A stretch of 64,000 nt of DNA from Planococcus wigleyi (GCF_014836985.1 NZ_JACSPU010000009.1:1-64000); one strand, 5' to 3'. Positions 19,016-31,973 are shown, counted from the stretch's first letter. The notes: generated by a model not told the origin, from the sequence alone. Program-made: numbers and translations.

Positions 19016-19618
19016 ATGTCCCAACATTATTATTCCAAAAATCCTCAAACAAAAAGCAATCCTCGAGAATGGACAGACGTATTGCGCGGCGAGAAATTCC
19101 GGTTCCAGACTGACGCAGGCGTTTTCAGCAAAAGTGAAGTTGATTTTGGTTCGCGTTTATTGATTGAAACATTCCAGGGATCTGAAATAGATGGACCGGT
19201 GCTGGATGTGGGCTGTGGTTACGGGCCAATCGGAATGGCGGTCGCCAAAGCATTCCCTCAAAAACAAGTTCATATGGTGGACGTGAATACGCGGGCTATT
19301 GAACTGGCAAAAACAAATGTTGAAAAAAATGATATTTCCAATGCCGAGATTTACGAAAGTGATGGGTTGAGTGCTGTGGGGGTTTCCGGGTTTTCTGCTA
19401 TTCTTACAAACCCGCCAATTCGGGCAGGGAAAGACACCATTTTCCGGTTTTATGAAGAAGCTGCTGAAAAGTTAGCGGATGGTGGATCGTTGTGGGTAGT
19501 TATCCAGAAAAAGCAGGGTGCGCCTTCTACGCAGGTGAAACTGGAAGAGCTTTTCGGAGAAGTAAAAGTGGCCGATAAGAAGAAAGGTTACTTTATTTTC
19601 GAAGCGAGAAAAGTTTGA
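19016..19618 (+). CDS. RsmC-like class I SAM methyltransferase (YbxB)
   Basis: 200-residue methyltransferase corresponding in position to ybxB between rplL and rpoB. SAM-binding motif I is VLDVGCGYGPIG near residue 61-72; the catalytic-loop motif LTNPPIRAG near 124-132 is the N-P-P-I variant seen in RsmC (16S rRNA G1207 N2-methylation). It is half the size of Gram-negative RsmC because it has only the catalytic domain. Substrate not proven. AAGGAGG precedes ATG 19016. Confidence 0.88.
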   Translation: MSQHYYSKNPQTKSNPREWTDVLRGEKFRFQTDAGVFSKSEVDFGSRLLIETFQGSEIDGPVLDVGCGYGPIGMAVAKAFPQKQVHMVDVNTRAIELAKTNVEKNDISNAEIYESDGLSAVGVSGFSAILTNPPIRAGKDTIFRFYEEAAEKLADGGSLWVVIQKKQGAPSTQVKLEELFGEVKVADKKKGYFIFEARKV

Positions 19619-19619
19619 C

Positions 19620-19646
19620 TTGACAAAACGCCTGTGTTATTATAAT
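19620..19646 (+). promoter_or_regulatory. promoter of rpoB-rpoC
   Basis: TTGACA at 19620-19625 and TATAAT at 19641-19646. The spacer is only 15 bp, an alternative TTGACT at 19615 gives 20 bp. The perfect hexamers suggest a real promoter with non-ideal spacing. Confidence 0.7.
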
Positions 19647-19726
19647 GAAATGCAAAATTTATTATTTTGAGGTCGTTTGCCCTTTTTCGGGCATGGCATG
19701 GCGACAGAGCTAGTCACGTGTAAACC

Positions 19727-19759
19727 GAAAATGAGCTAATTTAGTCTCGTTTTCTTTTT
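19727..19759 (+). terminator. terminator in the rpoB leader
   Basis: GAAAATGAG (19727-19735) pairs with CTCGTTTTC (19746-19754) across a 10-base loop, followed directly by T5-G-TCTTTT. It lies between the rpoB promoter and the rpoB start, preceded by a smaller hairpin with GCCC/GGGC arms near 19679-19692, so rpoBC transcription appears attenuated. Confidence 0.75.
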
Positions 19760-19832
19760 GTCTTTTCGATATCATACACTATTTTGTGGAAATCGCAAAG
19801 ACCTATAATCGTTTTATTGAGGGGTGAATAAG

Positions 19833-22800
19833 TTGGTAGGTCAACTAGTTCAGTACGGTCAACATCGTCAACGCAGAAGTTTTTCGAGAATCAGTGAAGT
19901 GCTGGATCTTCCGAACTTGATCGAAATTCAATCGTCATCTTACGAATGGTTCCTTGAAGAAGGACTTCGCGAAATGTTCCGGGATATCTCGCCGATTGAA
20001 GATTTCACAGGGAATCTATCACTCGAGTTTGTTGATTACAGTCTCGCGGAACCGAAGTATCCAGTCGATGAATCGAAAGAACGTGACGTTACTTACGCAG
20101 CGCCGCTGCGTGTCAAAGTGCGTCTACACAACAAAGAAACAGATGAAGTGAAAGAACAGGATGTCTTTATGGGGGATTTCCCATTAATGACAGAAACGGG
20201 TACTTTCGTCATCAACGGCGCAGAGCGCGTCATCGTTTCCCAATTGGTTCGTTCGCCAAGTGTTTATTTCCACGACAAGACAGACAAAAATGGTAAAAAA
20301 GGCTTTGGAGCAACTGTTATTCCGAACCGTGGAGCATGGTTGGAATATGAAACAGATGCGAAAGATGTCGTGTATGTCAGAATTGACCGCACACGTAAAT
20401 TGCCGGTAACGGTTCTTTTGAGGGCTCTTGGCTTCGGATCTGACCAGGAAATCATTGATTTACTTGGCGATAACGAATTCCTTCAAAATACGCTTGAAAA
20501 AGATAACACAGAGAGCACAGAAAAAGCGCTTCTTGAAATTTACGAACGCTTGCGCCCTGGTGAGCCACCGACGGTTGAAAGTGCGAAGAGCTTATTGTAT
20601 TCACGCTTTTTCGACCCAAAACGCTATGACTTAGCAAATGTCGGCCGTTATAAAATGAACAAAAAACTTCATATTAAAAACCGTCTTTTCAACCAAACCA
20701 TTGCTGAAACATTGGTGGACCCTGAAACTGGCGAAATTTTAGTTGAAGCTGGCACATTGATTGACCGTCGTGTACTTGATCGTTTGATCCCGAACTTGGA
20801 AAATGGAGTTGGTTTCCATACTGTTTCCCAAGTAGGCGGAGTTCTGGAAGGCGAAGTTACCTTGCAGTCGGTCAAAATCTACGCGCCAAACAGTGAAGAC
20901 CAGAAAGAAATCACTGTCATCAGTAATGCTTATATAGAAGATAAGATCAAACATGTAACGCCGGCTGATATTATTTCTTCTATCAGTTACTTCTTTAACC
21001 TACTTTACGGTGTCGGAAACACGGATGATATCGATCATCTTGGTAACCGCCGTCTTCGTTCAGTAGGGGAATTGCTTCAGAACCAATTCCGTATTGGATT
21101 GTCCCGTATGGAGCGCGTTGTGCGCGAACGGATGTCCATTAACGATACACAGGCAATCGTTCCTCAGCAATTGATCAATATCCGTCCGGTTATTGCATCA
21201 ATTAAAGAGTTCTTCGGCAGCTCGCAGCTTTCACAGTTTATGGATCAAACCAATCCATTGGCTGAATTGACACACAAACGCCGTCTGTCGGCGCTTGGGC
21301 CCGGTGGTTTAACGCGTGAACGTGCTGGATTTGAAGTGCGTGACGTTCACTATTCGCATTATGGCCGCATGTGTCCAATTGAAACACCTGAGGGTCCGAA
21401 CATTGGATTAATCAATACCCTGTCAACATTCGCGAAAGTGAATAAGTTCGGTTTCATCGAAACCCCTTATCGCCGTGTAGACCCTGAGACAGGGCTTGTT
21501 ACCTCACAAATTGATTACCTGACTGCGGACGAAGAAGATAACTATGTAGTGGCTCAGGCCAACTCGAAGCTGAATGACGATGGTTCATTTGCCGACGATG
21601 GTGTTGTGGCACGTTTCCGCGGTGAAAACACCGTTTATAAACGCGGCAGCATCGATTACATGGATGTTTCTCCAAAACAGGTCGTTTCTGTAGCGACAGC
21701 TTGTATCCCGTTCCTTGAAAACGATGACTCCAACCGAGCATTGATGGGAGCGAACATGCAGCGTCAGGCAGTTCCGTTATTGAATCCGGAAGCTCCTTTT
21801 GTTGGAACCGGTATGGAACACCTGGCAGCTCGTGATTCTGGTGCAGCTGTCGTTGCAAAACATGATGGCATTGTAGAATACGTGGAAGCTAAGGAAATTT
21901 CAGTCCGCCGCATCGAAGTTGTGGATGGCAATGAAGTCCGAGGCGACCTGGATACCTACAAATTGCAGAAATTCGTCCGTTCTAACCAAGGGACAAGTTA
22001 TAACCAACGCCCGATCGTCAAAGTCGGAGACCGTATTTCCAAACGCGACATTCTTGCTGACGGACCTTCAATGGAACGTGGGGAGATGGCATTAGGAAGA
22101 AACGTACTGGTTGCCTTCATGACATGGGATGGCTTTAACTACGAAGATGCGATCATCATGAGTGAGCGCTTAGTGAAAGACGATGTTTATACATCTGTCC
22201 ATATCGAAGAGTACGAATCCGATTCACGTGATACGAAATTGGGGCCGGAAGAAATTACGCGTGATATCCCGAACGTTGGGGAAGACGCATTGCGTAACCT
22301 GGATGACCGAGGAATTATCCGTGTCGGAGCTGAAGTGAAAGATGGAGATATTCTAGTTGGTAAAGTAACACCTAAGGGCGTTACGGAATTGACTGCTGAA
22401 GAACGTCTTCTTCATGCGATCTTCGGTGAAAAAGCACGTGAAGTGCGCGATACTTCATTGCGGGTGCCTCACGGTGCTGGCGGTATTGTACTGGATGTTA
22501 AAATCTTCAACCGTGAAGATGGAGACGAATTGCCACCGGGTGTAAACCAGTTGGTTCGTGCATATATCGTTCAAAAACGTAAAATCTCCGTCGGCGATAA
22601 AATGGCTGGACGCCACGGAAACAAAGGTGTTATTTCAAGAATTCTTCCTGAAGAAGATATGCCATTCATGCCAGACGGCACACCGGTCGACATCATGTTG
22701 AACCCACTTGGTGTACCATCGCGTATGAATATCGGTCAGGTACTTGAACTGCATCTTGGAATGGCTTCCCGTTCACTTGGAATTCATATGGCTTCATCTG

Positions 22801-23387
22801 TATTTGATGGAGCGAATGAAGAAGATGTACTGGAAACAATGGAAGAATCAGGTATGCCGCGCGATGGCAAAACAATTCTCTATGATGGCCGTTCTGGTGA
22901 AGCATTCGATAACCGTGTGTCTGTAGGGATCATGTATATGATCAAACTTGCCCACATGGTCGATGATAAATTGCACGCCCGTTCAACTGGACCTTACTCA
23001 TTGGTTACACAACAGCCATTGGGTGGTAAAGCACAATTCGGCGGACAGCGTTTTGGTGAAATGGAAGTATGGGCACTTGAAGCATATGGTGCTGCACATA
23101 CATTGCAGGAAATCTTAACCGTGAAGTCGGATGACGTCGTAGGCCGCGTGAAAACGTATGAAGCGATCGTCAAAGGTGAAAGTGTACCGGAACCAAGTGT
23201 GCCGGAATCATTCAAAGTTTTGATTAAAGAGCTTCAAAGTTTAGGTATGGATGTCAAGATGCTGACGATTGATGATGAAGAAATCGAATTGCGCGACCTG
23301 GATGAAGAAGAAGATCTTCAGCCTGCGGATTCATTGAACATCCTTCCGATTGCAGATACAGAAGCACCGGTTGGAACGATTGATTAA
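19833..23387 (+). CDS. rpoB: RNA polymerase beta subunit
   Basis: 1184-residue catalytic subunit. The rifampicin-binding segment (about 460-490: [29 protein letters not shown]) carries wild-type residues at the usual resistance positions, so target-site rifampicin susceptibility is expected. Other conserved blocks include [17 protein letters not shown] and [20 protein letters not shown]. Start is TTG 19833, in line with B. subtilis; the GTG at 19824 lies inside the GAGGGGTGA binding site. Confidence 0.98.
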   Translation: MVGQLVQYGQHRQRRSFSRISEVLDLPNLIEIQSSSYEWFLEEGLREMFRDISPIEDFTGNLSLEFVDYSLAEPKYPVDESKERDVTYAAPLRVKVRLHNKETDEVKEQDVFMGDFPLMTETGTFVINGAERVIVSQLVRSPSVYFHDKTDKNGKKGFGATVIPNRGAWLEYETDAKDVVYVRIDRTRKLPVTVLLRALGFGSDQEIIDLLGDNEFLQNTLEKDNTESTEKALLEIYERLRPGEPPTVESAKSLLYSRFFDPKRYDLANVGRYKMNKKLHIKNRLFNQTIAETLVDPETGEILVEAGTLIDRRVLDRLIPNLENGVGFHTVSQVGGVLEGEVTLQSVKIYAPNSEDQKEITVISNAYIEDKIKHVTPADIISSISYFFNLLYGVGNTDDIDHLGNRRLRSVGELLQNQFRIGLSRMERVVRERMSINDTQAIVPQQLINIRPVIASIKEFFGSSQLSQFMDQTNPLAELTHKRRLSALGPGGLTRERAGFEVRDVHYSHYGRMCPIETPEGPNIGLINTLSTFAKVNKFGFIETPYRRVDPETGLVTSQIDYLTADEEDNYVVAQANSKLNDDGSFADDGVVARFRGENTVYKRGSIDYMDVSPKQVVSVATACIPFLENDDSNRALMGANMQRQAVPLLNPEAPFVGTGMEHLAARDSGAAVVAKHDGIVEYVEAKEISVRRIEVVDGNEVRGDLDTYKLQKFVRSNQGTSYNQRPIVKVGDRISKRDILADGPSMERGEMALGRNVLVAFMTWDGFNYEDAIIMSERLVKDDVYTSVHIEEYESDSRDTKLGPEEITRDIPNVGEDALRNLDDRGIIRVGAEVKDGDILVGKVTPKGVTELTAEERLLHAIFGEKAREVRDTSLRVPHGAGGIVLDVKIFNREDGDELPPGVNQLVRAYIVQKRKISVGDKMAGRHGNKGVISRILPEEDMPFMPDGTPVDIMLNPLGVPSRMNIGQVLELHLGMASRSLGIHMASSVFDGANEEDVLETMEESGMPRDGKTILYDGRSGEAFDNRVSVGIMYMIKLAHMVDDKLHARSTGPYSLVTQQPLGGKAQFGGQRFGEMEVWALEAYGAAHTLQEILTVKSDDVVGRVKTYEAIVKGESVPEPSVPESFKVLIKELQSLGMDVKMLTIDDEEIELRDLDEEEDLQPADSLNILPIADTEAPVGTID

Positions 23388-23401
23388 TGCCCATTGGAAT
23401 C

Positions 23402-23423
23402 GAACGGCTTTAAACGGCCGTTC
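23402..23423 (+). repeat. hairpin between rpoB and rpoC
   Basis: GAACGGC (23402-23408) pairs with GCCGTTC (23417-23423) across an 8-base loop. No T-run follows, so it is more likely an RNA processing or stabilising element than a terminator. Confidence 0.5.
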
Positions 23424-23494
23424 TCCATTTATTCGTTTAGCCATTACCGAGGAAGAGCCGTACAGAAACTCGAGACAAAAGGGAGGTAGGCTCC

Positions 23495-26400
23495 TTGATA
23501 GATGTTAATAATTTTGAGTATATGAAAATCGGATTAGCGTCACCCGATAAAATTCGCTCATGGTCTTATGGAGAAGTCAAAAAGCCAGAAACAATCAATT
23601 ACCGTACACTGAAACCTGAAAAAGATGGTTTGTTCTGTGAACGTATTTTCGGTCCTACAAAAGACTGGGAATGCCATTGTGGTAAATACAAGCGTGTCCG
23701 TTATAAAGGCGTTGTCTGCGATCGCTGCGGCGTTGAAGTAACACGTTCAAAAGTTCGCCGCGAACGCATGGGACATATTGAATTAGCAGCTCCTGTTTCG
23801 CATATCTGGTATTTCAAAGGAATTCCAAGCCGCATGGGACTTATCTTGGATATGTCTCCACGTTCACTTGAAGAAGTCATTTACTTTGCTTCTTATGTGG
23901 TAATCGATCCTGCGGATACACCGCTTGAAAAGAAACAGCTTCTTTCTGAAAAAGAATACCGCGCTTACCGTGATAAGTTTGGCAAGAAATTCCAAGCTGC
24001 CATGGGAGCGGAAGCAATCAAACGTCTATTGCAGGAAATTGACCTTGAACGCGAAACGGATTCTTTGAAAGAAGAGTTGAAAACGGCTCAAGGCCAGCGC
24101 CGCACCCGTGCGATCAAACGTCTTGAAGTGGTTGAATCATTCCGTAACTCAGGCAACAACCCTGACTGGATGATTCTAGACGTACTTCCTGTTATTCCAC
24201 CTGAACTTCGTCCGATGGTTCAATTAGACGGCGGCCGCTTTGCGACTTCCGATTTAAACGACCTTTATCGCCGCGTAATCAACCGGAATAACCGTCTGAA
24301 ACGTCTTTTGGACCTTGGTGCACCAAGCATCATCGTTCAAAACGAAAAACGTATGTTGCAAGAAGCTGTTGATGCGTTGATCGACAACGGCCGCCGCGGC
24401 CGTCCGGTCACAGGACCTGGTAACCGTCCATTGAAATCTCTTTCTCATATGCTGAAAGGGAAACAAGGGCGTTTCCGCCAAAACCTTCTTGGTAAACGAG
24501 TTGATTACTCAGGCCGTTCCGTTATCGTAGTTGGACCTAACCTGAAGATGTATCAATGTGGTTTGCCGAAAGGAATGGCAATCGAGTTGTTCAAGCCTTT
24601 CGTTATGAAAGAATTGGTTGAACGCGGATTGGCCCATAACATCAAGAGTGCGAAACGCAAAATCGAACGTCTTCACTCTGAAGTTTGGGATGTATTGGAA
24701 GATGTCATCAAGGAGCATCCGGTTCTATTGAACCGCGCACCGACTCTTCACAGACTGGGTATTCAGGCATTTGAACCGACATTGGTTGAAGGTAAAGCGA
24801 TCCGTCTGCATCCGCTTGTATGTACTGCATACAACGCCGATTTCGATGGTGACCAAATGGCTGTCCACGTACCTCTATCATCCGAAGCTCAGGCAGAAGC
24901 ACGTCTGTTGATGCTTGCAGCTCAGAACATCTTGAACCCGAAAGACGGAAAACCTGTTGTAACACCATCTCAGGATATGGTTCTAGGAAACTATTACTTA
25001 ACTCTGGAGCGTAAAGGTGCTACAGGCGAAGGCGCTACTTTCTCAGGACCTGAAGAAGTGATGATCGCTTACCAAACAGGCCATGTCCACTTGCATACAC
25101 GTATTGCAATTCAGGCTGGATCCGTCAACAACCCGACATTCACAGAAGAACAGAACAAAATGCTTTTATTGACTACTGTTGGTAAAATCATTTTCAACGA
25201 AATTCTGCCGAAGTCATTCCCGTACATCAACGAACCGACTGATTACAATCTGCAGGTGGAAACACCAGCGAAATACTTTGTCCCTACAACGACAGATATT
25301 CGCAAGCATATTGAAGAAGCGGAACTTGTAACTCCATTCAAGAAGAAAATTCTTGGGGAAATCATCGCGGAAGTCTTCAAACGTTTCCACATTACGGAAA
25401 CTTCGAAGATGCTTGACCGTATGAAGAGCCTTGGATTCAAATATTCGACACAAGCCGGCATCACTGTTGGTGTAGCGGATATCGTAGTTCTTCCTGACAA
25501 AGGAGAAATCTTGGTTGATGCACAAGAAAACGTCGATAAAGTAATGAAACAATTCCGTCGCGGATTGATTACAGAAGAAGAGCGATATGCACGTGTCATT
25601 TCTTATTGGAGCAACGCAAAAGATATCATCCAGAACAAACTGATGGCATCTCTTGATAACTTGAATCCAATCTTTATGATGAGTGATTCCGGAGCTCGTG
25701 GTAACGCATCTAACTTTACGCAGCTTGCGGGTATGCGTGGATTGATGGCCAACCCGGCTGGACGCATTATTGAACTTCCGATTAAATCTTCCTTCCGTGA
25801 AGGATTAACAGTACTTGAATATTTCATCTCTACTCACGGTGCTCGTAAAGGTCTTGCCGATACAGCACTGAAAACAGCCGATTCTGGTTACTTGACTCGT
25901 CGTTTGGTAGACGTTGCACAAGATGCAATTGTCCGCGAAAATGATTGTGGCACGGACAGAGGCTTGCTGGTAGGGGCGTTGATGGAAGGCACAGAAGTGA
26001 TTGAAGAGCTTGATGAGCGTATCGTTGGCCGCCATGCTAAGAAAACAATCCGCCATCCGGAAACAAAAGAAGTTATTGTAGCGAAAGATGAATTGATTAC
26101 ACAAGACCTGACTCGCCTTATTATCGAAGCAGGCATTAAAGAAGTAACAATTCGCTCTGCGTTTACATGTAATACAAAACACGGCGTTTGTAAGAAGTGT
26201 TACGGCACTAACTTGGCAACTGGAGACGAAGTTGAAGTGGGCGAAGCAGTAGGTATTATTGCAGCTCAATCAATCGGTGAGCCAGGAACTCAGTTGACGA
26301 TGCGTACATTCCATACAGGCGGGGTAGCAGGAGACGATATTACACAAGGTCTTCCGCGTATCCAGGAAATCTTCGAATCGCGTAATCCGAAAGGCCAGGC

Positions 26401-27100
26401 AGTTATTTCTGAAATTACAGGTACCGTTACTGAAATTGACGAAATTCGCGAAGGCCAGAAAGAAGTAACGATTCAAGGGGATGTTGAAACCCGTAAATAT
26501 CTAGCTCCTTATAATGCACGCATTAAAGTTCAAGTGGATGATGCTATTGTTCGAGGCGAAGTATTGACTGACGGTTCAATTGATCCGAAGCAATTGCTTC
26601 AAGTAAAAGACGTTCAGGCTGTTCAAGTGTATCTATTGAAGGAAGTTCAAAAAGTATACCGTATGCAAGGGGTAGAAATCGGCGATAAGCACGTAGAAGT
26701 TATGGTTCGTCAAATGTTCCGTAAAGTCCGCGTTATTGAAGCCGGTGACACTGAATTGCTGCCAGGTTCACTATTGGATATTCACCAATTCACTGAAGCC
26801 AACGTCAAAGCGGTTCTAGAAGGCAATCTGCCAGCGACAAGCCGTCCTGTTATCCTGGGGATCACAAAAGCTTCCCTTGAAACAGAATCCTTCCTATCTG
26901 CCGCATCCTTCCAGGAAACGACTCGTGTCCTAACAGATGCAGCGATAAAAGGAAAACGTGATGAACTTCTCGGATTGAAAGAGAACGTCATTATCGGTAA
27001 ACTTGTTCCGGCTGGAACAGGAATGCAGCGTTACCGCCAGATTAAGATTGCTCAAAGCGAAAAAGCGGAGAAGCAGGAAATTGTCGGCACAGAGTCATAA
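23495..27100 (+). CDS. rpoC: RNA polymerase beta' subunit
   Basis: 1201-residue subunit. The N-terminal zinc site (CHCGKYKRV and CDRCG, about 60-78), the catalytic [12 protein letters not shown] (about 447-458) holding Mg2+, and a second zinc cluster (Cys near 815, then [11 protein letters not shown] near 889-899) are all present. Trigger-loop region follows near 910-950 ([13 protein letters not shown]). Start is TTG 23495 with GGGAGGTAGG upstream; no in-frame ATG fits the conserved N-terminus. Confidence 0.98.
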   Translation: MIDVNNFEYMKIGLASPDKIRSWSYGEVKKPETINYRTLKPEKDGLFCERIFGPTKDWECHCGKYKRVRYKGVVCDRCGVEVTRSKVRRERMGHIELAAPVSHIWYFKGIPSRMGLILDMSPRSLEEVIYFASYVVIDPADTPLEKKQLLSEKEYRAYRDKFGKKFQAAMGAEAIKRLLQEIDLERETDSLKEELKTAQGQRRTRAIKRLEVVESFRNSGNNPDWMILDVLPVIPPELRPMVQLDGGRFATSDLNDLYRRVINRNNRLKRLLDLGAPSIIVQNEKRMLQEAVDALIDNGRRGRPVTGPGNRPLKSLSHMLKGKQGRFRQNLLGKRVDYSGRSVIVVGPNLKMYQCGLPKGMAIELFKPFVMKELVERGLAHNIKSAKRKIERLHSEVWDVLEDVIKEHPVLLNRAPTLHRLGIQAFEPTLVEGKAIRLHPLVCTAYNADFDGDQMAVHVPLSSEAQAEARLLMLAAQNILNPKDGKPVVTPSQDMVLGNYYLTLERKGATGEGATFSGPEEVMIAYQTGHVHLHTRIAIQAGSVNNPTFTEEQNKMLLLTTVGKIIFNEILPKSFPYINEPTDYNLQVETPAKYFVPTTTDIRKHIEEAELVTPFKKKILGEIIAEVFKRFHITETSKMLDRMKSLGFKYSTQAGITVGVADIVVLPDKGEILVDAQENVDKVMKQFRRGLITEEERYARVISYWSNAKDIIQNKLMASLDNLNPIFMMSDSGARGNASNFTQLAGMRGLMANPAGRIIELPIKSSFREGLTVLEYFISTHGARKGLADTALKTADSGYLTRRLVDVAQDAIVRENDCGTDRGLLVGALMEGTEVIEELDERIVGRHAKKTIRHPETKEVIVAKDELITQDLTRLIIEAGIKEVTIRSAFTCNTKHGVCKKCYGTNLATGDEVEVGEAVGIIAAQSIGEPGTQLTMRTFHTGGVAGDDITQGLPRIQEIFESRNPKGQAVISEITGTVTEIDEIREGQKEVTIQGDVETRKYLAPYNARIKVQVDDAIVRGEVLTDGSIDPKQLLQVKDVQAVQVYLLKEVQKVYRMQGVEIGDKHVEVMVRQMFRKVRVIEAGDTELLPGSLLDIHQFTEANVKAVLEGNLPATSRPVILGITKASLETESFLSAASFQETTRVLTDAAIKGKRDELLGLKENVIIGKLVPAGTGMQRYRQIKIAQSEKAEKQEIVGTES

Positions 27101-27116
27101 AAATGAAATAATGGAT

Positions 27117-27153
27117 TCCGGGGAGTTCCTGAATAATCTCCCCGGGATTTTTT
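27117..27153 (+). terminator. rpoBC terminator
   Basis: TCCGGGGAG (27117-27125) pairs with CTCCCCGGG (27138-27146; T-G at the base), then A and T6. It ends rpoBC before the str operon promoter. Confidence 0.88.
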
Positions 27154-27163
27154 AAGAATCCTG

Positions 27164-27192
27164 TTGACAGCATTGTCATAGAATGATAATAT
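27164..27192 (+). promoter_or_regulatory. str operon promoter
   Basis: Consensus TTGACA (27164-27169) with TAATAT at 27187-27192 (17-bp spacer) or GATAAT at 27185 (15 bp), 46 bp before rplGB. Confidence 0.78.
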
Positions 27193-27238
27193 GTTGAGGG
27201 TTGATGGTTAACGGTCTGACGCTTTGGAGGATATGAAA

Positions 27239-27487
27239 ATGTCTAATGAAAAAGTAAAACAGGCAAGTCAAATAATCATCGGTACAAAGCAGACAGTAAA
27301 AGCATTAAAGAGCGGTATTGTCCAAGAAGTAATAGTGGCAAGAGACGCGGACGATCGAATGACCGAACAGATTATCCTACTAGCCTTAGAAAAAGGTATT
27401 CGGATCGAATTTGCAGATTCACGATTGAAGCTTGGCAAAGCATATGGCATTAATGTCGGTGCAGCTGCTGTGGCTATTACTGGATAA
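27239..27487 (+). CDS. rplGB: L7Ae-family ribosomal protein (YbxF)
   Basis: 82-residue L7Ae/L30e/S12e-type RNA-binding protein; B. subtilis YbxF binds K-turn RNA. The core with [18 protein letters not shown] and the [16 protein letters not shown]-terminus fits the family. ATG 27239 lies 8 bp after GGAGG; earlier in-frame TTG and ATG are too close to the site. First gene of the str operon, as in Bacillales. Confidence 0.92.
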   Translation: MSNEKVKQASQIIIGTKQTVKALKSGIVQEVIVARDADDRMTEQIILLALEKGIRIEFADSRLKLGKAYGINVGAAAVAITG

Positions 27488-27585
27488 CAGTTTTTGTGTA
27501 AAACACAAAGACTTTGTTTTTTACCCAAAAATGAACCACCTGGATATGTGGTATTAGAACACCTTTTGAGAGGAGGAAAAAATCG

Positions 27586-28005
27586 ATGCCTACAATTAAC
27601 CAATTAGTTAACAAGCCTCGTAAACCAAAGAGCACGAAATCAGATTCACCAGCGTTAAACAAAGGGTACAACAGCTTTAAAAAGTCTCAGACTAACGTGA
27701 CATCACCACAGAAACGTGGAGTATGTACTCGTGTTGGTACGATGACACCGAAAAAACCAAACTCCGCATTGCGTAAATATGCGCGTGTACGTTTGACTAA
27801 CCAAATCGAGGTTAATGCTTACATCCCTGGAGAAGGCCACAACCTTCAAGAGCACAGTGTAGTTCTTCTTCGCGGCGGACGCGTAAAAGATTTACCGGGT
27901 GTGCGTTACCATATCGTACGTGGAGCACTTGATACAGCTGGAGTAAACGGCCGTATGCAAAGCCGTTCTAAATACGGAACTAAACGTCCTAAAGTAAAAA
28001 AATAA
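27586..28005 (+). CDS. rpsL: 30S ribosomal protein S12
   Basis: 139-residue decoding-centre protein. Lysines in [11 protein letters not shown] and [17 protein letters not shown], the classic streptomycin-resistance positions, are wild type. GAGAGGAGG precedes ATG. A 98-bp gap upstream contains short hairpins (27494-27510; 27537-27554) but no clear terminator. Confidence 0.98.
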   Translation: MPTINQLVNKPRKPKSTKSDSPALNKGYNSFKKSQTNVTSPQKRGVCTRVGTMTPKKPNSALRKYARVRLTNQIEVNAYIPGEGHNLQEHSVVLLRGGRVKDLPGVRYHIVRGALDTAGVNGRMQSRSKYGTKRPKVKK

Positions 28006-28013
28006 TAAGTTAA

Positions 28014-28520
<507 letters not shown>

Positions 28521-28570
28521 TTTCTTTCGAGATGTTTACATCTTAAACCGAAACGGAAGGTGAAAAAAAC

Positions 28571-30649
28571 ATGACTAGAGAGTTCCCATTAGACAAGACA
28601 CGTAATATCGGGATCATGGCACACATCGATGCCGGTAAAACGACTACTACGGAACGTATTTTATACTACACTGGTAAAATCCACAAAATTGGAGAAACGC
28701 ACGAAGGTGCTTCTCAAATGGACTGGATGGAGCAAGAGCAGGAACGTGGAATTACAATCACGTCTGCTGCAACAACTGCTTCATGGAAAAACCACCGTGT
28801 AAACATCATCGATACTCCAGGACACGTAGATTTCACTGTTGAAGTTGAACGTTCATTGCGCGTACTTGATGGCGCTGTTACAGTTCTTGATGCTCAATCA
28901 GGTGTTGAGCCTCAAACTGAAACAGTTTGGCGTCAAGCTACAACATACGGAGTTCCTCGTATCGTATTTATCAACAAAATGGATAAAATCGGTGCTGATT
29001 TCCTTTACTCTGTAGGCACATTGCATGAACGTCTACAAGCTAATGCTCACCCGATCCAATTGCCAATCGGCGCAGAAGATGACTTTTCAGCAATCATCGA
29101 TTTAGTTGAAATGAACACTCGCTTCTACGCAAACGATTTGGGAACTGAAATCACAGAAGGTGAAATTCCTGAAGAGTACAAAGAACTTGCTGAAGAATGG
29201 CACACTAAATTAGTGGAAGCTGTTGCTGAGCTTGACGAAGACTTGATGGAAAAATACCTTGGCGGGGAAGAAATCACTAAAGAAGAACTTAAAGCGGCTA
29301 TCCGTAAAGGAACATTAGACGTTGAGTTTTACCCAGTGGTTTGCGGAACTGCTTTCAAAAATAAAGGGGTTCAATTAATGCTTGATGCAGTAATTGATTA
29401 CCTACCATCACCATTGGATGTACCTCCAATGACTGGTGTTCTTCCTGATTCAGACGAAGAGGTATTGCGTAAACCTAGCGAAGACGAACCATTCTCTGCG
29501 TTGGCGTTTAAAGTAATGACAGATCCATACGTTGGGAAATTGACTTTCTTCCGTGTGTATTCTGGATCTCTTAAATCTGGTTCATATGTTCAGAACTCTT
29601 CTAAAGGCAAGCGTGAGCGCGTAGGACGTATCCTTCAGATGCACGCAAACTCCCGTGAAGAAATTTCTGAAGTATACTGCGGAGATATCGCTGCTGCTAT
29701 CGGCCTTAAAGATACATCAACAGGTGATACTTTAAGTGACGAGAAACAACAAGTAATTCTTGAGCGCATGGTCTTCCCAGAACCTGTTATTTCTCTTTCT
29801 GTGGAACCTAAGTCTAAAGCCGATCAAGATAAAATGGGTCAAGCCCTTGCGAAATTGCAAGAAGAAGATCCAACTTTCCGTGCGCACACTGACCAGGAAA
29901 CTGGCCAAACAATCATCGCGGGTATGGGTGAACTTCACCTTGATATCCTTGTTGACCGTATGCGCCGTGAGTTCAACGTAGAAGCTAACGTGGGTGCGCC
30001 TCAGGTATCTTACCGTGAGACATTCCGTCAGTCTGCTAAAGTTGAAGGTAAATTCGTACGCCAATCTGGTGGACGTGGACAATTCGGACACGTTTGGATT
30101 GAATTCTCTCCAAACGAAGAAGGAGCAGGTTTTGAATTTGAAAATGGTATCGTTGGTGGTGTTGTTCCACGTGAATACATCCCAGCAGTTGAAGCGGGTC
30201 TTCGTGACTCACTAGACAACGGTGTTATCGCCGGATATCCATTGATCGACATCAAAGCTCGTTTGTTCGACGGATCTTACCATGATGTTGACTCGAATGA
30301 GATGGCATTTAAAGTTGCTGCTTCTATGGCACTTAAAAATGCAATTTCGAAAGTTAATCCGGTTCTTCTTGAGCCAATTATGCGTGTTGAGGTTGTTATT
30401 CCTGAGGAATACCTTGGGGATATCATGGGTGACATCACGTCACGCCGCGGCCGTGTAGAAGGTATGGACGCTCGCGGAAACGCGCAAGTAGTTCGTGCTA
30501 TGGTACCTCTTGCAGAAATGTTCGGTTATGCAACTTCATTGCGTTCAAACACGCAAGGCCGTGGTGTGTTCTCAATGCACTTCGATCACTATGAAGAAGT
30601 ACCGAAATCAATTTCTGAAGAAATCATCAAAAAAAATAAAGGTCAATAA
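28571..30649 (+). CDS. fusA: elongation factor G
   Basis: 692-residue translocation GTPase. G-domain motifs: [15 protein letters not shown] near 17-31, DTPGHVDF near 82-89, NKMDK near 136-140. Domains II to V follow. The protein is normal length with no sign of fusidic-acid-resistance rearrangement that I can judge. GGAAGGTG precedes ATG. Followed by a possible promoter and a 28-bp palindrome before tuf. Confidence 0.98.
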   Translation: MTREFPLDKTRNIGIMAHIDAGKTTTTERILYYTGKIHKIGETHEGASQMDWMEQEQERGITITSAATTASWKNHRVNIIDTPGHVDFTVEVERSLRVLDGAVTVLDAQSGVEPQTETVWRQATTYGVPRIVFINKMDKIGADFLYSVGTLHERLQANAHPIQLPIGAEDDFSAIIDLVEMNTRFYANDLGTEITEGEIPEEYKELAEEWHTKLVEAVAELDEDLMEKYLGGEEITKEELKAAIRKGTLDVEFYPVVCGTAFKNKGVQLMLDAVIDYLPSPLDVPPMTGVLPDSDEEVLRKPSEDEPFSALAFKVMTDPYVGKLTFFRVYSGSLKSGSYVQNSSKGKRERVGRILQMHANSREEISEVYCGDIAAAIGLKDTSTGDTLSDEKQQVILERMVFPEPVISLSVEPKSKADQDKMGQALAKLQEEDPTFRAHTDQETGQTIIAGMGELHLDILVDRMRREFNVEANVGAPQVSYRETFRQSAKVEGKFVRQSGGRGQFGHVWIEFSPNEEGAGFEFENGIVGGVVPREYIPAVEAGLRDSLDNGVIAGYPLIDIKARLFDGSYHDVDSNEMAFKVAASMALKNAISKVNPVLLEPIMRVEVVIPEEYLGDIMGDITSRRGRVEGMDARGNAQVVRAMVPLAEMFGYATSLRSNTQGRGVFSMHFDHYEEVPKSISEEIIKKNKGQ

Positions 30650-30678
30650 TTGAATTTTGATCTTTAATCAAGTATAAA
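30650..30678 (+). promoter_or_regulatory. possible internal promoter for tuf
   Basis: TTGAAT (30650-30655), 17-bp spacer, TATAAA (30673-30678), directly after the fusA stop. It would give EF-Tu extra transcription relative to the upstream genes. Confidence 0.5.
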
Positions 30679-30690
30679 TAATTTGTATGC

Positions 30691-30718
30691 CTGGAATAAT
30701 AGGGCCCTATTATTCCGG
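30691..30718 (+). repeat. 28-bp palindrome between fusA and tuf
   Basis: The central 24 bases (30693-30716), with GGGCCC at the middle, are a perfect inverted repeat, extended by T-G and C-G pairs. There is no T-run, so it is unlikely to terminate. It may be a processing site, mRNA stabiliser or protein-binding site. Confidence 0.75.
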
Positions 30719-30765
30719 CGCTTCAAATGAAAACATTCACTTACATTTTGAGGAGGATTTTTCTA

Positions 30766-31953
30766 ATGGGAAAAGCTAAATTTGATCGCTCTAAAACACA
30801 CGCGAATATTGGTACAATTGGTCACGTTGACCATGGTAAAACAACTTTGACTGCAGCAATCGCTACAGTACTTGCAAAACAATCAGGCGGGGAAGCTCGT
30901 TCTTACGCTCAAATCGATAACGCACCTGAAGAAAAAGAGCGCGGTATCACTATCAACACTTCACACGTTGAATATGAAACTGCAACTCGCCACTACGCAC
31001 ACGTTGATTGCCCTGGACACGCCGATTACGTTAAAAACATGATCACTGGTGCTGCTCAAATGGACGGCGGGATCCTAGTAGTATCTGCTGCTGACGGCCC
31101 AATGCCACAAACTCGTGAGCACATCCTTCTTTCACGTCAAGTTGGTGTTCCTTACCTAGTTGTATTCATGAACAAATGCGATATGGTAGATGACGAAGAA
31201 CTTCTTGAACTAGTTGAAATGGAAGTTCGCGACCTTCTTTCTGAATATGACTTCCCTGGCGATGACATTCCTGTTATCAAAGGTTCTGCTCTTAAAGCTC
31301 TTGAAGGAGAAGCAGAATGGGAAGAAAAAATCGTTGAATTGATGAACGCGGTTGATGAGTACATTCCTACTCCACCACGTGACACTGACAAACCATTCAT
31401 GATGCCTGTTGAGGATGTATTCTCAATCACTGGCCGTGGTACGGTTGCTACTGGACGCGTTGAACGCGGACAAATCAAAATCGGTGATAACGTTGATATC
31501 ATTGGTCTTACTGAAGAACCAAAATCTACAACTGTAACTGGTGTAGAAATGTTCCGTAAATTGCTTGACTATGCTGAAGCTGGCGACAACATTGGTGCAC
31601 TTCTTCGCGGGGTTTCTCGTGACGACGTACAACGTGGACAAGTATTGGCTAAACCAGGCACAATTACTCCACACACTGAATTCACAGCTGAAGTTTACGT
31701 TCTTTCAAAAGAAGAGGGTGGACGTCACACTCCATTCTTCACAAACTACCGTCCGCAGTTCTACTTCCGTACAACTGACGTAACTGGCGTTTGTAACCTT
31801 CCTGAAGGTGTAGAAATGGTTATGCCTGGAGACAACATCGAAATGATCGTTTCTCTAATCTCTCCAATCGCACTTGAAGAAGGAACTAAGTTCTCTATCC
31901 GTGAGGGTGGACGTACTGTAGGCGCTGGCGTTGTTGCTAAAATCACTAAGTAA
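30766..31953 (+). CDS. tuf: elongation factor Tu
   Basis: 395-residue aminoacyl-tRNA carrier GTPase. G motifs GHVDHGKTT near 19-27, DCPGHADY near 81-88 and NKCD near 136-139 are intact; domains II and III follow with the kirromycin-region residues not obviously altered. ATG 30766 follows GAGGAGG; the longer frame upstream starts between the palindrome and the binding site and is rejected. A perfect terminator follows. Confidence 0.98.
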   Translation: MGKAKFDRSKTHANIGTIGHVDHGKTTLTAAIATVLAKQSGGEARSYAQIDNAPEEKERGITINTSHVEYETATRHYAHVDCPGHADYVKNMITGAAQMDGGILVVSAADGPMPQTREHILLSRQVGVPYLVVFMNKCDMVDDEELLELVEMEVRDLLSEYDFPGDDIPVIKGSALKALEGEAEWEEKIVELMNAVDEYIPTPPRDTDKPFMMPVEDVFSITGRGTVATGRVERGQIKIGDNVDIIGLTEEPKSTTVTGVEMFRKLLDYAEAGDNIGALLRGVSRDDVQRGQVLAKPGTITPHTEFTAEVYVLSKEEGGRHTPFFTNYRPQFYFRTTDVTGVCNLPEGVEMVMPGDNIEMIVSLISPIALEEGTKFSIREGGRTVGAGVVAKITK

Positions 31954-31973
31954 TAACTGCTGAGTGTTGATTT

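Noticed and set aside
21215..21320. Possible rifampicin-resistance changes in rpoB
   Set aside because: The residues at the classic positions in this region are wild type as far as can be read.
25805..26269. 154-codon antisense frame over rpoC
   Set aside because: Cys/Phe-rich reversed coding sequence; rpoC is intact and highly conserved here.
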